In this document: positions 1 through 7,751 of the stretch, piece after piece
Layout of the letters: the number at the start of each line of letters is the position of its first letter
Numbering within the stretch: the stretch's first letter is position 1
Assembly (NCBI GenBank): GCA_943914115.1
Contig: CALUAU010000007.1
Span: forward strand, 1 to 32,011
DNA length: 32,011 bases
Direction of reading: 5' to 3'
Source: an uncultured Microbacteriaceae bacterium
GTDB taxonomy: Bacteria > Actinomycetota > Actinomycetes > Actinomycetales > Microbacteriaceae
Notes under the pieces: generated by a model
The model's database searches: none
Seen by the model: only the letters and a program-made list of their open reading frames with translations
Told to the model about the DNA's origin: nothing
Translations under genes and position numbers: made by a program

Positions 1-1542
1 GGTAGGAAGTTGACGTGCCGCCGCGTACACCAGCTCTGCCTGCTCCACAGCGGCTGCACGCGAGCCGACGAGCGCAGCCAGCCCAGTTAACTCGGTGTGC
101 TGCGCGCGCTGTTCGGCCAGCTTTGCCGGGCGGGTGGCAGCTTCATGCTGCAGCTGGTCGAGCCGCTGAGTGAGCTCGGCGACGTGCTCGTTCGCCCCTT
201 GGTCGCGCTGCTGTAGCTGCTCGAGTTCTGCTTCGGCGCTCGAGCGGTCGCGCAGCACCCCCAATAGTTCGCGCGCGCGTGTGAGCTTCTGGGTGTGCTG
301 ATCCACCAGCTCGGCTGCAAGTGTGGCTTCTTGGTCGAACGTGATTGGTTCCCGACCGAGTTCGAGTTCGGCATCGGTTTCGACACTGGCAAAATGGCTG
401 CGCGCTGATTGCAGCCGAGCCTTTGCTTCGTTGGCTGCGGCTGCCGCCTGCTGCTGGCCTTCGAGATAGGGCAGTAGGGGAGCGGCAGCTTCAGCCCGGG
501 TGATTTTGGGTTCGATCTGCTCGCTGAGTGTGTGGGATTGCTGCTGCAGTTCAGCACGCACTTGCTGCAGCCGAGCGCGGGTCTGCTGCAGCTGGTGCTG
601 CTCACGCGCGAGGGCAGCGCGCTGTTCGTCGGCTTTGGCGACGGCTTCGGCCCGGTCGCGTGCCTCATGCACCCGCAGCTGAGCGGCGGCAATGTCATCG
701 AGCGCCACCGAAACGATCTGTGCTGGTTCGGGCTGCTCGGCGCTGCCATCATGGGTGGTGCCATCGGCAATAGGTGCTGTTGTGTTATCCGGTGCAGGTT
801 CGTCGGCAGTAGAAGTTTTGACGTTGCACGGCTTCTGTGGGGATACCTCGTACACTACTTCGCACACGCTATCGCGCAGCCGTGTGATTTCGGCCACGGC
901 GTCGGCAAGGTTGCTGCGGGATTCACCCACCGCGGCACGCGCCGCATCCGCGCGAGTTTTTACCGCATCCATCAGATCGCGGTATAGATGTGTGCGAAAC
1001 AGTTTTCGCAGCACCTCCTGGCGCTCTCCAGTCTTAGCGTCGAGAAACTTCATGAAGGCGTTCTGTGCCAACAGCACCACCTGCAAGAATTCGTCGGCAC
1101 TCAGCGGAAACACCGCCGTGAACTCCTGAGACACTTCCCGAGCCCGGGTGGCGAGAGTGTGCCACTGGTCGCCGTCACGGCGCTCGAAAGCGAGCTTGCC
1201 GCGCACAGTGCGCATTCCGTCACCCGATTTTTTCGGCACCTGATAGTCGAGTGAGCGACTCATTCGGTAGCGATCGCCACCGTGTTCGAATTCGACTACT
1301 ACCCGCGTTGGGTCGGCTGGTTCGCAAAAATTACTGCGGATTTGTTGCCCCGTGCCGGTGTCGTCATAGCGTGGTGCCTTGCCGTACAGGGCGTACATGA
1401 TGGCATCGAGCACGCTCGACTTACCAGCGCCCGTCGGGCCAGCAATAAGAAAGAGCCCGTCATCGTCGAAGCGGGTGAAATCAACAAACTGTTCGGTGCG
1501 GTAGGGGCCGAAACCGGTAACCGTCAGCGTAAGGATTTTCAT
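1..1542 (-). CDS. sbcC: SbcC, exonuclease SbcCD ATPase subunit (N-terminal half, cut by window edge)
   Basis: This is the ATPase subunit of the SbcCD (Mre11-Rad50-like) complex, which opens hairpins and trims blocked double-strand ends. The frame runs open from the ATG at 1542 to base 1, giving 514 codons; family members are usually about 1000 residues, so the second half lies outside the window. Seen directly: the start MKILTLTVTGFGPYR, the Walker A motif GPTGAGKSS near residues 35-43, and the following helix VLDAIMYALYG. From about residue 200 the protein is rich in Ala, Glu, Gln and Arg, as expected for the first arm of the Rad50-like coiled coil. The ATG overlaps the sbcD stop (ATGA), so the pair is translationally coupled. 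Walker B, the signature motif and the zinc hook are not visible here. The assignment is secure from motif plus partner. Confidence 0.95.
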   Translation of the reverse strand, partial: MKILTLTVTGFGPYRTEQFVDFTRFDDDGLFLIAGPTGAGKSSVLDAIMYALYGKAPRYDDTGTGQQIRSNFCEPADPTRVVVEFEHGGDRYRMSRSLDYQVPKKSGDGMRTVRGKLAFERRDGDQWHTLATRAREVSQEFTAVFPLSADEFLQVVLLAQNAFMKFLDAKTGERQEVLRKLFRTHLYRDLMDAVKTRADAARAAVGESRSNLADAVAEITRLRDSVCEVVYEVSPQKPCNVKTSTADEPAPDNTTAPIADGTTHDGSAEQPEPAQIVSVALDDIAAAQLRVHEARDRAEAVAKADEQRAALAREQHQLQQTRARLQQVRAELQQQSHTLSEQIEPKITRAEAAAPLLPYLEGQQQAAAAANEAKARLQSARSHFASVETDAELELGREPITFDQEATLAAELVDQHTQKLTRARELLGVLRDRSSAEAELEQLQQRDQGANEHVAELTQRLDQLQHEAATRPAKLAEQRAQHTELTGLAALVGSRAAAVEQAELVYAAARQLPT

Positions 1543-2693
1543 CGCGTGGCCTCCTGCTCGCGGATTTCATGCAGTAGTTCGGCCAACACCTCACGCTCAA
1601 CCCGGGTCAGCCCCTGAGCCTCGCGAACATGCTTGAGGAACGCATCCGTGTGTTCCGTTGGTGAGGTGGCGCGAGGTATCGAGCGACTGGCCTGCTGGGC
1701 GGTGCTGCGCTGCACATACTCGAGATGCACGGCGTGCGCAAAGCGTTTTCGCAGGCGGCGCATTGCATCAACCGGTCGATCGAGATCGGTGAGCCGAGCA
1801 CTCACCCAGTTGTCGTGGTACGCGGCGAATCGACTTTCGGTTTCGAGTTCTGTCAGTGTGCCGGTGAGTTCAACCAGCGGCCTCGGCACCGGTAGTGCAA
1901 GCCATTGGCAGTCGATATCGCCGTCGCCATCAAGATCGATAAGCCACGAGCCGCGGCCCTGACCTGCCTCGTTAAACGAGTAGTGCAGCGGTGCCCCCGA
2001 GTAGCGCACCCGGTCGTTGAGTGTCGACCGGCTATGGATATGGCCGAGCGCCACATAGTTGACCCCCTCGAATAGCTCCAGTGGCACCACATCGATGCCT
2101 CCTGCGCTCAGATCGCGTTCAATATCGTCGGCCACGCCGCTATCGGGTACTCCGGCAGCAAAACAGTGGGCAAGCACGACGATTCGCCCGCTGAAACCAA
2201 CTGCCGAATCGTGCACCTGCCCCATCGCCCACGCAATCGCATCGCGCTGCGAACTTATGGGTGCATCACCCGCGTAGCGACGCACGATTGCCGGCTCGAG
2301 ATAGGGGATACCGTAAAAACGAACCGGGCCGGTGGTGTCTTCTATCTCGACAAACTCGGCCGGATGTGATGGGTCGGCAAAGATGTGGATGCCCGAAGTT
2401 TCTAGCCAGCGTGCCAAATAGCCGAGCCGGGCAGCCGAATCATGGTTGCCTGAGGTGACCAACACTCGCGCGCCGTCGTCAATAAACTGGGCAAGTCGAG
2501 CCTCGAAAAACTGCAGTGCCTGCGCCGAAGGGATTGCCGAATCGAAAATATCGCCAGCGATGCACACGACTTCGACGCGGTATTCACGCACTTGCTCGTG
2601 AAGACGGTCGAGTGCGATCGCGAGGTTATCGAGTACCGGTTCGCCGTGAAAGGTGCGTCCGATATGCCAATCAGAGGTGTGGAGGATGCGCAT
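1539..2693 (-). CDS. sbcD: SbcD, exonuclease SbcCD nuclease subunit
   Basis: This is the metal-dependent nuclease subunit of SbcCD, 384 residues, a usual length. The calcineurin-like phosphoesterase motifs appear in order: HTSDWHIG (residues 5-12), AGDIFD, TSGNHDS, the later LAHCF, and ALGHIHS. These supply the Asp, His and Asn ligands of the two-metal centre. The C-terminal part is the Mre11/SbcD accessory region. The gene sits between the DUF3097 gene (26-base gap upstream) and sbcC (ATGA overlap downstream), so all three are probably one minus-strand operon. No strong ribosome-binding site precedes the ATG, which suggests dependence on upstream translation. Confidence 0.95.
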   Translation of the reverse strand: MRILHTSDWHIGRTFHGEPVLDNLAIALDRLHEQVREYRVEVVCIAGDIFDSAIPSAQALQFFEARLAQFIDDGARVLVTSGNHDSAARLGYLARWLETSGIHIFADPSHPAEFVEIEDTTGPVRFYGIPYLEPAIVRRYAGDAPISSQRDAIAWAMGQVHDSAVGFSGRIVVLAHCFAAGVPDSGVADDIERDLSAGGIDVVPLELFEGVNYVALGHIHSRSTLNDRVRYSGAPLHYSFNEAGQGRGSWLIDLDGDGDIDCQWLALPVPRPLVELTGTLTELETESRFAAYHDNWVSARLTDLDRPVDAMRRLRKRFAHAVHLEYVQRSTAQQASRSIPRATSPTEHTDAFLKHVREAQGLTRVEREVLAELLHEIREQEATR

Positions 2694-2719
2694 GTCGAAA
2701 CCGTAGCGCGAGCCTCCGA

Positions 2720-3577
2720 CTATTCCTCGGTTACAAAGTCAATGAGTTCTTCAACGCGGCCAATGGCGGCGGGTTCGAGATCGTGCCAATTGCGCACCTG
2801 GCCAAGGATGTGCTGCCACGCCCGCGCAATATCTGCCTGGTCTTCGTGTGGCCAGCCCAATTCCGCACAGATACCGTGTTTCCACGACTGCCCGTGGGGG
2901 ATCGACGGCCATTCGTTGAGGCCGAGACGTTCGGGTCGCAGCGCCTGCCACACATCCACATAGGGGTGCCCGACAACTCGCACCGTATTTGCCCCAAACT
3001 GCTGCGTGATGTGCGAGGCGATGTGCGACTCTTTCGAACCGGGCACCAGGTGATCGAGCAGCACACCGGCGCGGCGATGCCGAGCCGGATTGAACTCGCG
3101 CAACACGTCTTCGAGGTGATCGGCGCCCTCGAGGTAGATCACCGCTACACCCTCAATGCGCAGGTCGTGCCCCCACACCTTCTCGATGAGTTCGGCATCG
3201 TGACGTCCCTCAACGAAGATGCGTGCGGCCCGTGCCACTCGCGCCGGGGTATTGCTGACATAGAGCGAGCCCGATGCACTACGGACGGGAGCGGTCGGCT
3301 GTGGGCGAGTGAAGTCAAGCCGCACGGCGTTGTCATTGTCATCAAGAAAGATTGTGTCGCGCACGAACCGGCGGGTAGCGCCGTCGGCATCGCGAAGCTC
3401 CACCTGGTAGTGGTCAGCGCGTACGAGCTCGCCATAGAACCCGGTGACGCTGTCTTCCAACCAGAGACCACGTCGAGCCCGCAGTTTTCGCGGCTCACGT
3501 GGACGACGTGCCAGGCGCATCTGTGCGACCGGGTCGTCATCGTACCGATCATCGAACATGGTCGTCAGCGTAGGCAT
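2720..3577 (-). CDS. DUF3097 family protein, possible TOPRIM-like fold
   Basis: The gene codes for 285 residues from the ATG at 3577. An ATG at 3559 is an equally possible start, and an in-frame extension to 3658 runs into the promoter region and was not used. I recognise it as the actinobacterial DUF3097 family, whose function is unknown. Residues 118-136 (ARIFVEGRHDAELIEKVWG) resemble the first TOPRIM motif, with Glu123 in the catalytic Glu position. Residues 172-183 (VLLDHLVPGSKE) lie where the second acidic motif would be, but a clean DxD pair is not visible. The N-terminal third looks like a small beta domain. It is the first gene of a likely operon with sbcD and sbcC, which hints at a nucleic-acid role. 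That role is inference only. Confidence 0.8.
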   Translation of the reverse strand: MPTLTTMFDDRYDDDPVAQMRLARRPREPRKLRARRGLWLEDSVTGFYGELVRADHYQVELRDADGATRRFVRDTIFLDDNDNAVRLDFTRPQPTAPVRSASGSLYVSNTPARVARAARIFVEGRHDAELIEKVWGHDLRIEGVAVIYLEGADHLEDVLREFNPARHRRAGVLLDHLVPGSKESHIASHITQQFGANTVRVVGHPYVDVWQALRPERLGLNEWPSIPHGQSWKHGICAELGWPHEDQADIARAWQHILGQVRNWHDLEPAAIGRVEELIDFVTEE

Positions 3578-3582
3578 GTCAA

Positions 3583-3604
3583 TTAACTTTGTCTTAACTT
3601 TCTC
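3583..3604. repeat. Tandem 11-bp direct repeat in divergent promoter region
   Basis: Two adjacent 11-mers, TTAACTTTGTC and TTAACTTTCTC, match at 10 of 11 positions. They lie just upstream of the DUF3097-sbcDC operon and 133 bases before garA. One-turn tandem repeats are the usual layout of half-sites for OmpR/PhoB-type response regulators. No regulator is encoded nearby, so the assignment is tentative. The remainder of the 159-base divergent gap holds possible -10 boxes for garA. Confidence 0.4.
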
Positions 3605-3702
3605 GAATTGCATCGACGAGGATACTCTGCTACTCGCTCGATTTGGTCGAAGACGCACTCGATTCGGGGTAGATCGTCAGTTTTTGGATGCGCGGGGTGC
3701 GA

Positions 3703-3708
3703 TAAACT
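3703..3708 (+). promoter_or_regulatory. Candidate -10 box for garA-ftsR
   Basis: TAAACT fits the actinobacterial SigA -10 pattern TANNNT and lies 28 bases before the garA ATG. This leaves a short leader that contains the strong ribosome-binding site AGGAGGAG (3726-3733). No convincing -35 box is seen at 16-18 bases upstream. A second TANNNT candidate is TACTCT at 3623-3628. Confidence 0.3.
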
Positions 3709-3736
3709 GGACGCTCACTTGCAGCAGGAGGAGCGA

Positions 3737-4249
3737 ATGACAACCATGGATGGTCGCGATGAGGGGCTGGCTTCAGCCGGCCTGGATAGCGCGCAGTCGT
3801 CTGCAGCGGCGGATCATTCGTCAACTATGTCATTTACCGGCGATTTCAGTGCGCAACTCGCGGCACTCATTGCCGGCGGTGTCTCAAAAGAAGAGATGGA
3901 TTCGATCAGCGCACTGCCCTCGGGGTCGGCGCTGCTGATTGTTCGACGTGGGAACAACGTCGGGGCTCGCTATCTGCTCGACACCGATTTGCAGATCGCC
4001 GGACGCCACCCGAACGCTGAAATCTTCCTCGACGATGTGACCGTATCGCGTCGTCATGCCGAGTTCACCCGTCAGGGAAAGACCTTCCAGTTGCGAGACC
4101 TCGGGTCGCTGAACGGTACCTACTACAACGGTGAGCGCATTAACCAGGTTGAGCTCTCGAATGGCAGCGAAGTGCAGATTGGGAAGTATCGACTCACTTT
4201 CTACGCCTCGCCGCTCGACGTGAACACCCCGACAGCGCCTGAGCTATGA
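3737..4249 (+). CDS. garA: FHA-domain protein, GarA/OdhI-like
   Basis: This is a 170-residue forkhead-associated protein. In mycobacteria and corynebacteria the orthologue, when unphosphorylated, binds and controls 2-oxoglutarate dehydrogenase and glutamate enzymes. When phosphorylated on an N-terminal threonine, it binds its own FHA domain and is switched off. Visible FHA residues are Gly89-Arg90, Ser104-Arg-Arg-His107 and Asn126-Gly-Thr128. The segment IFLDDVTVSRRHAEF is near-identical to GarA as I recall it. The N-terminal phosphorylation motif differs: where GarA has ETTSVF this protein has SSTMSF (residues 28-33), keeping only one threonine (Thr30). The ATG at 3737 follows AGGAGGAG. The stop overlaps the ftsR start (ATGA), so the two are coupled, as in the Rv1827-Rv1828 order. 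Confidence 0.92.
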   Translation: MTTMDGRDEGLASAGLDSAQSSAAADHSSTMSFTGDFSAQLAALIAGGVSKEEMDSISALPSGSALLIVRRGNNVGARYLLDTDLQIAGRHPNAEIFLDDVTVSRRHAEFTRQGKTFQLRDLGSLNGTYYNGERINQVELSNGSEVQIGKYRLTFYASPLDVNTPTAPEL

Positions 4250-4950
4250 GTGCTAACGGCGCCGCCGCCCGTCGGACGCGTCCGGCTGCTTCGCTGTCAA
4301 TTGGCCAGGTGCAGCTTCGATTGGGGGCGGAGTTCCCCGATCTCACACCATCGAAACTTCGTTTCCTTGAAGAACAGGGGCTGCTGCATCCCGACCGCAC
4401 ACCGGCTGGTTACCGCAAGTTCACCGAGCGCGATGTAGATCGGGTGCGCACCATTTTGCAGCTGCAGCGCGATCACTATCTGCCGCTGCGCGTTATCGGC
4501 GAGTATCTCGAAGCTGTCGACCGTGGCGAGCAGCCCAAGCTTCCCGGAGCCGAGTCAACTTCGCAGTCGCGGAGCATTCTGTTCGATGGTGAGTTGGTCT
4601 CACGGCAGCAACTACAGCGCCAGGCTGGTGCCAGCCGCGAGCTGCTCGACCAGGCGCTGCAGGCACAGCTGCTGCCACGGCAGCAGCACTACACGCAGTC
4701 GCACGTGCAGCTGCTAGCGACGCTGGTGACGCTTGAGCGGCGGGGGATTGAACCGCGTCATCTACGGGCGTTCCGCACCTCGGTGCACCACGAGCTCGGG
4801 CTGATCGAACAGGTGGTTTCGTCATTGGGGCGTCGCAATGACGCCAGTTCACGGAAGCGTGCTGAAGCTGTGGCAGCGGAGGTTGCCGAGCAGCTGGCGT
4901 GCGTGCGGCGTGGGCTCATCCAACAGGGCGTCGCTGGCTCAGGTAAGTAG
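4246..4950 (+). CDS. ftsR: MerR-family regulator FtsR
   Basis: The protein has 234 residues and an N-terminal MerR-type winged helix (about residues 17-85). It includes the segment SIGQVQLRL, the GLLHPDRTPAGYRKF wing and the RVRTILQLQRD helix. The rest is a C-terminal helical domain without a recognisable ligand-binding motif. By position directly after garA and by sequence it matches Rv1828 of M. tuberculosis and FtsR of Corynebacterium glutamicum, which activates ftsZ. ftsZ itself lies at the far end of this window. The ATG overlaps the garA stop. In mycobacteria a DUF151 nuclease gene follows; here it is absent and a hairpin plus a 242-base gap precede the next MerR gene. Confidence 0.9.
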   Translation: MSANGAAARRTRPAASLSIGQVQLRLGAEFPDLTPSKLRFLEEQGLLHPDRTPAGYRKFTERDVDRVRTILQLQRDHYLPLRVIGEYLEAVDRGEQPKLPGAESTSQSRSILFDGELVSRQQLQRQAGASRELLDQALQAQLLPRQQHYTQSHVQLLATLVTLERRGIEPRHLRAFRTSVHHELGLIEQVVSSLGRRNDASSRKRAEAVAAEVAEQLACVRRGLIQQGVAGSGK

Positions 4951-4966
4951 TCGGCCGTCGCCGACT
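4949..4966. terminator. Hairpin directly after ftsR
   Basis: Perfect 7-bp arms AGTCGGC and GCCGACT with a 4-base loop begin within the ftsR stop codon. There is no T-run afterwards, which is common for high-GC terminators. It probably ends or attenuates the garA-ftsR transcript. Confidence 0.5.
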
Positions 4967-4994
4967 CGCAATTGGTAACAATCAGGTTACGGTC

Positions 4995-5009
4995 TCAAGC
5001 ATTGGTTGA
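4995..5009. promoter_or_regulatory. Inverted-repeat motif shared with the ftsZ leader (candidate FtsR operator)
   Basis: TCAAGCATTGGTTGA has TCAA and TTGA arms and matches 12 of 15 positions with TCAACCCCTGGTTGA at 30617-30631. Both lie 145-185 bases before a start codon. The site stands just after ftsR and upstream of the second MerR gene. Assignment to FtsR rests on this co-location and on the known FtsR-ftsZ link, so it is a hypothesis. Close by is another small inverted repeat, GTAAC-6-GTTAC at 4975-4990. Confidence 0.4.
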
Positions 5010-5053
5010 AGCTTTCGGCGCGTCGCCACTGAACTCGACAGATTACTGAAACC

Positions 5054-5069
5054 ATCACATCGATGTGAT
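5054..5069. promoter_or_regulatory. 16-bp perfect palindrome, candidate operator
   Basis: ATCACATCGATGTGAT reads identically on both strands and has no spacer. It lies 124 bases before the start of the second MerR gene, in otherwise unstructured intergenic DNA, so a dimeric repressor or activator site is likely. The arms (TCACA...TGTGA) are the inverse order of a CRP/GlxR site. The binding protein cannot be named. Confidence 0.5.
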
Positions 5070-5192
5070 TTTGCTCCTCGAAGTTGGCGGTGCCGTCACC
5101 TACACTGAGAACCGGGCGAGTCGCACTCGAATGCGCCGATTGGGCGCAGTCATTACTCACCCACACCACATGTCGCGTAGAAAGGTGGCAAC

Positions 5193-5741
5193 ATGAGCGC
5201 ACGTGAGCACGCTCCGCAGACGGAGTCGCGCGCCGAACTGCTGTTCACCGATGGCCTTCCGGATCTCGACCCCAATGCCGGCTATCGCGGCGCTGTTGCC
5301 GCGCGAGTGGCAGGTATCACCTATCGTCAGCTTGACTACTGGGCTCGCACCGAACTGGTTGAACCCTCAATTCAGACCGCAGCGGGGTCGGGCTCGCAGC
5401 GCCTGTACTCCTTCCGAGACATCCTCGTGCTTCGCCTCGTGAAGCGTCTGCTCGAAACGGGTATCTCACTGCAGCAGATCCGAGTTGCTGTTGAGCAATT
5501 GCATGAGGCAGGCATCAACGACCTCGCCCAGATCACCCTGCTATCGGACGGCGCGAGCGTGTACCTGTGCACCAAAGAAGACGAGATCATCGACCTGGTT
5601 CGGCGCGGACAGGGCGTATTTGGCATCTTCCTCGGCCAGGTCGTACGTGAGGTCGAAGACAACCTCGTTGATGTCGACAGTGACGAGGCACACCCGCACG
5701 ACGAACTTGCCGCGCGTCGTCGCAAGCACCGCGCGAGCTAA
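5193..5741 (+). CDS. MerR-family transcriptional regulator, Rv1830-like
   Basis: The protein has 182 residues. A winged-helix MerR domain occupies about residues 28-105, with the run VAGITYRQLDYWARTELVEPS, a SGSQRLYSFRDI wing and the LRLVKRLLETGISLQQIR helix. A short C-terminal part follows with no cysteine-rich metal site. It corresponds to the second MerR protein of the garA-ftsR neighbourhood in actinobacteria (Rv1830 in M. tuberculosis). The ATG at 5193 follows GAAAGG with good spacing. A long 242-base leader with a palindrome and an inverted repeat suggests it is separately regulated from garA-ftsR. The target genes are not evident from sequence. Confidence 0.88.
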   Translation: MSAREHAPQTESRAELLFTDGLPDLDPNAGYRGAVAARVAGITYRQLDYWARTELVEPSIQTAAGSGSQRLYSFRDILVLRLVKRLLETGISLQQIRVAVEQLHEAGINDLAQITLLSDGASVYLCTKEDEIIDLVRRGQGVFGIFLGQVVREVEDNLVDVDSDEAHPHDELAARRRKHRAS

Positions 5742-5749
5742 CCGCATTG

Positions 5750-7174
5750 GTGTCAGCCCCGGTTACCAGCACAACAGCTGGCGAAAACGACTTTGACCTC
5801 ATCATCATCGGTGCCGGGTCGGGAAACACTATCCCCGGTCCGCAATTTGCCGACCTAAAAATCGCCATCATCGATGACGGCGATCACTTCGGTGGCACCT
5901 GCCTGAACGTGGGCTGCATCCCCACGAAGATGTTCGTGCGCCCCGCAGAAATTGCTCAGGAAGCGCGAACCTCACAGCACCTCGGCGTCACTGCAGAGAG
6001 TGTGCGAGCCCACTGGGGAGCGGTGCGCGACCGCATCTTCACCCGTATCGATGCGATCTCGAGTTCGGGCGAAGAATACCGACGCAGTGGCGAACCAAAT
6101 ATTCAGCTTGTTCGAGAACAGGTGAGGTTTGTAGCCGAGCGTGAACTTGAAACCGCTTCGGGTCGCCGACTTCGCGGCGAGCGCATCATCATCGCGGCCG
6201 GATCGCGCAGCGCCGCACTCGATGCGCTGCCGTGGTCGCGGCGGGTGATCAGCAACGCCGAGGCGCTGCGTCTTGAACAGCTGCCGCAGCACATCACAGT
6301 GATCGGTGGCGGTGCAATCGGCTGTGAGTTTGCGAGCATCTTCCACGGTTTTGGCGTCAACACGGTGCAGCTGGTGCGCTCACTGCCATTGAAATCTGTA
6401 GACAGTGATGTGGCCACCACATTCACGGCAGTGGCCGACTGGGATCTGCGCACAGGCATCGAAGTGACCGACGCCGACGAAACCACCGAGGGTATGACAC
6501 TGACGCTGTCAGACGGCTCGCAGCTGCGCACCGACCTGGTGCTGGTGGCTGCCGGACGCATCCCCAATAGCGACCGTCTTGACGCCGCCGCGGCAGGGTT
6601 TGACCTGCACCGCGACGGCCGCATCGCAGTGGACGAATACCAGCGAGTGCTTCGCCAGGGTGAACCGGTACCGGGCGTGTGGGCGCTTGGCGACATCAGT
6701 TCGTCACACCAGCTCAAGCACGTTGCCAACGAAGAGGCGCGCGTGGTCGCGCACAATGTCGAGGCCGAACTCACCGGTGCACCGCTGCGCCGCAACACAC
6801 TCGGCCCGGTGCCGACCGCGGTGTTTTCGCATCCGGAAGTGGCCTCGTTCGGTGAATCGCTCGCGCAGGCGCTTGATCGCGGCGCCGATGCGTTCGCCGT
6901 GCGTCACGACTACTGTGCCACCGCCTGGGGGTGGGCCCTCGATGACGAAACGAGTTTCTGCAAGCTTGTTGTAGATCGTGGCAGCGGAAAACTGCTCGGT
7001 GCGCAGATTATCGGCCCCGATGCGGCGATCTTGCTGCAGCCTCTGATTCAGGCTGCAAGCGCGGGGCGCAGCGTGCGGGGCCTAGCGCGACAACAGTACT
7101 GGCCGCATCCGGCCGCCACCGAAATTATTGAAAACGCGCTGCTGCGTGCCGAAGAAGAACTGGGTGCCGACTGA
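5750..7174 (+). CDS. mtr: Mycothione reductase
   Basis: This NADPH-dependent flavoenzyme reduces mycothiol disulfide, the actinobacterial counterpart of glutathione disulfide. The frame from the GTG at 5750 gives 474 residues; a TTG at 5747 is the only alternative and no good ribosome-binding site decides between them. Seen in order: the FAD-binding loop IIIGAGSGN, the redox disulfide in GGTCLNVGCIPTKM, the NADPH-binding loop VIGGGAIGCEFAS, the second FAD contact VWALGDIS, and the C-terminal catalytic His-Glu region YWPHPAATEIIENAL. The last two signatures favour mycothione reductase over lipoamide dehydrogenase. The gene starts nine bases after the MerR stop, so the two are probably co-transcribed. 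Mycothiol synthesis genes are not in the window. Confidence 0.9.
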   Translation: MSAPVTSTTAGENDFDLIIIGAGSGNTIPGPQFADLKIAIIDDGDHFGGTCLNVGCIPTKMFVRPAEIAQEARTSQHLGVTAESVRAHWGAVRDRIFTRIDAISSSGEEYRRSGEPNIQLVREQVRFVAERELETASGRRLRGERIIIAAGSRSAALDALPWSRRVISNAEALRLEQLPQHITVIGGGAIGCEFASIFHGFGVNTVQLVRSLPLKSVDSDVATTFTAVADWDLRTGIEVTDADETTEGMTLTLSDGSQLRTDLVLVAAGRIPNSDRLDAAAAGFDLHRDGRIAVDEYQRVLRQGEPVPGVWALGDISSSHQLKHVANEEARVVAHNVEAELTGAPLRRNTLGPVPTAVFSHPEVASFGESLAQALDRGADAFAVRHDYCATAWGWALDDETSFCKLVVDRGSGKLLGAQIIGPDAAILLQPLIQAASAGRSVRGLARQQYWPHPAATEIIENALLRAEEELGAD

Positions 7175-7220
7175 GTCGCGTGCCGCGACCGACAGCACAA
7201 ATCACTAGCGAAAGGAAGCC

Positions 7221-7712
7221 GTGACCGTTCGGCAAATTCGCCACTACGGCGATCCGGTACTGCGCACACCTGCCGACCCGATTGGTGAGATCACCGATCA
7301 GGTTCGCGCGCTCATCCAAGACCTGCTCGACACCACCAATATGGATGGTCGTGCGGGCGTGGCCGCACCCCAGATTGGTGTTGGTCTGCGTGCGTTCAGC
7401 TGGCATATCGACGGCAAAATCGGTTACGTCATCAACCCCGAAATCATCGAGCTCAAGGGTGAACCCAACGAGATCGATGAGGGCTGCCTTTCGGTACCCG
7501 GGCTGTGGTTCCCGACCCGTCGCTACCCGTACGCGAAGGTGCGGGGCATCGACCTCGACGGTAACGAGGTGGTGCTCGAGGGGGAGGGACTCATGGCGCA
7601 GATGCTGCAGCACGAGTGTGACCACCTCGACGGCACTGTGTACGTCGACACCCTCACCAAAGAGCACCGCCGTGAGGCGCTGCGGCAGATCCGCGCCGCA
7701 GACTGGTTCTAA
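7221..7712 (+). CDS. def: Peptide deformylase
   Basis: This enzyme removes the formyl group from the starting methionine of new proteins. It has 163 residues. The three family motifs are present: GVAAPQIG (residues 46-53), EGCLS (87-91, the metal-binding Cys89) and HECDH (131-135, the two metal-binding histidines and the catalytic Glu132). The GTG at 7221 follows GAAAGGAAG. The reading frame ends with two tandem TAA stops. It lies 46 bases after mycothione reductase on the same strand and converges on the acyl-CoA ligase gene, with only 39 bases between the stops. Confidence 0.96.
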   Translation: MTVRQIRHYGDPVLRTPADPIGEITDQVRALIQDLLDTTNMDGRAGVAAPQIGVGLRAFSWHIDGKIGYVINPEIIELKGEPNEIDEGCLSVPGLWFPTRRYPYAKVRGIDLDGNEVVLEGEGLMAQMLQHECDHLDGTVYVDTLTKEHRREALRQIRAADWF

Positions 7713-7751
7713 TAACCGAGAACCAAGACGCCGACCGGGCCGGATCCCCTC

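Noticed and set aside
2516..3586. 356-codon plus-strand frame opposite DUF3097 and sbcD
   Set aside because: It is antisense to two well-supported genes, has no recognisable motif and no ribosome-binding site. It is a typical high-GC shadow frame.
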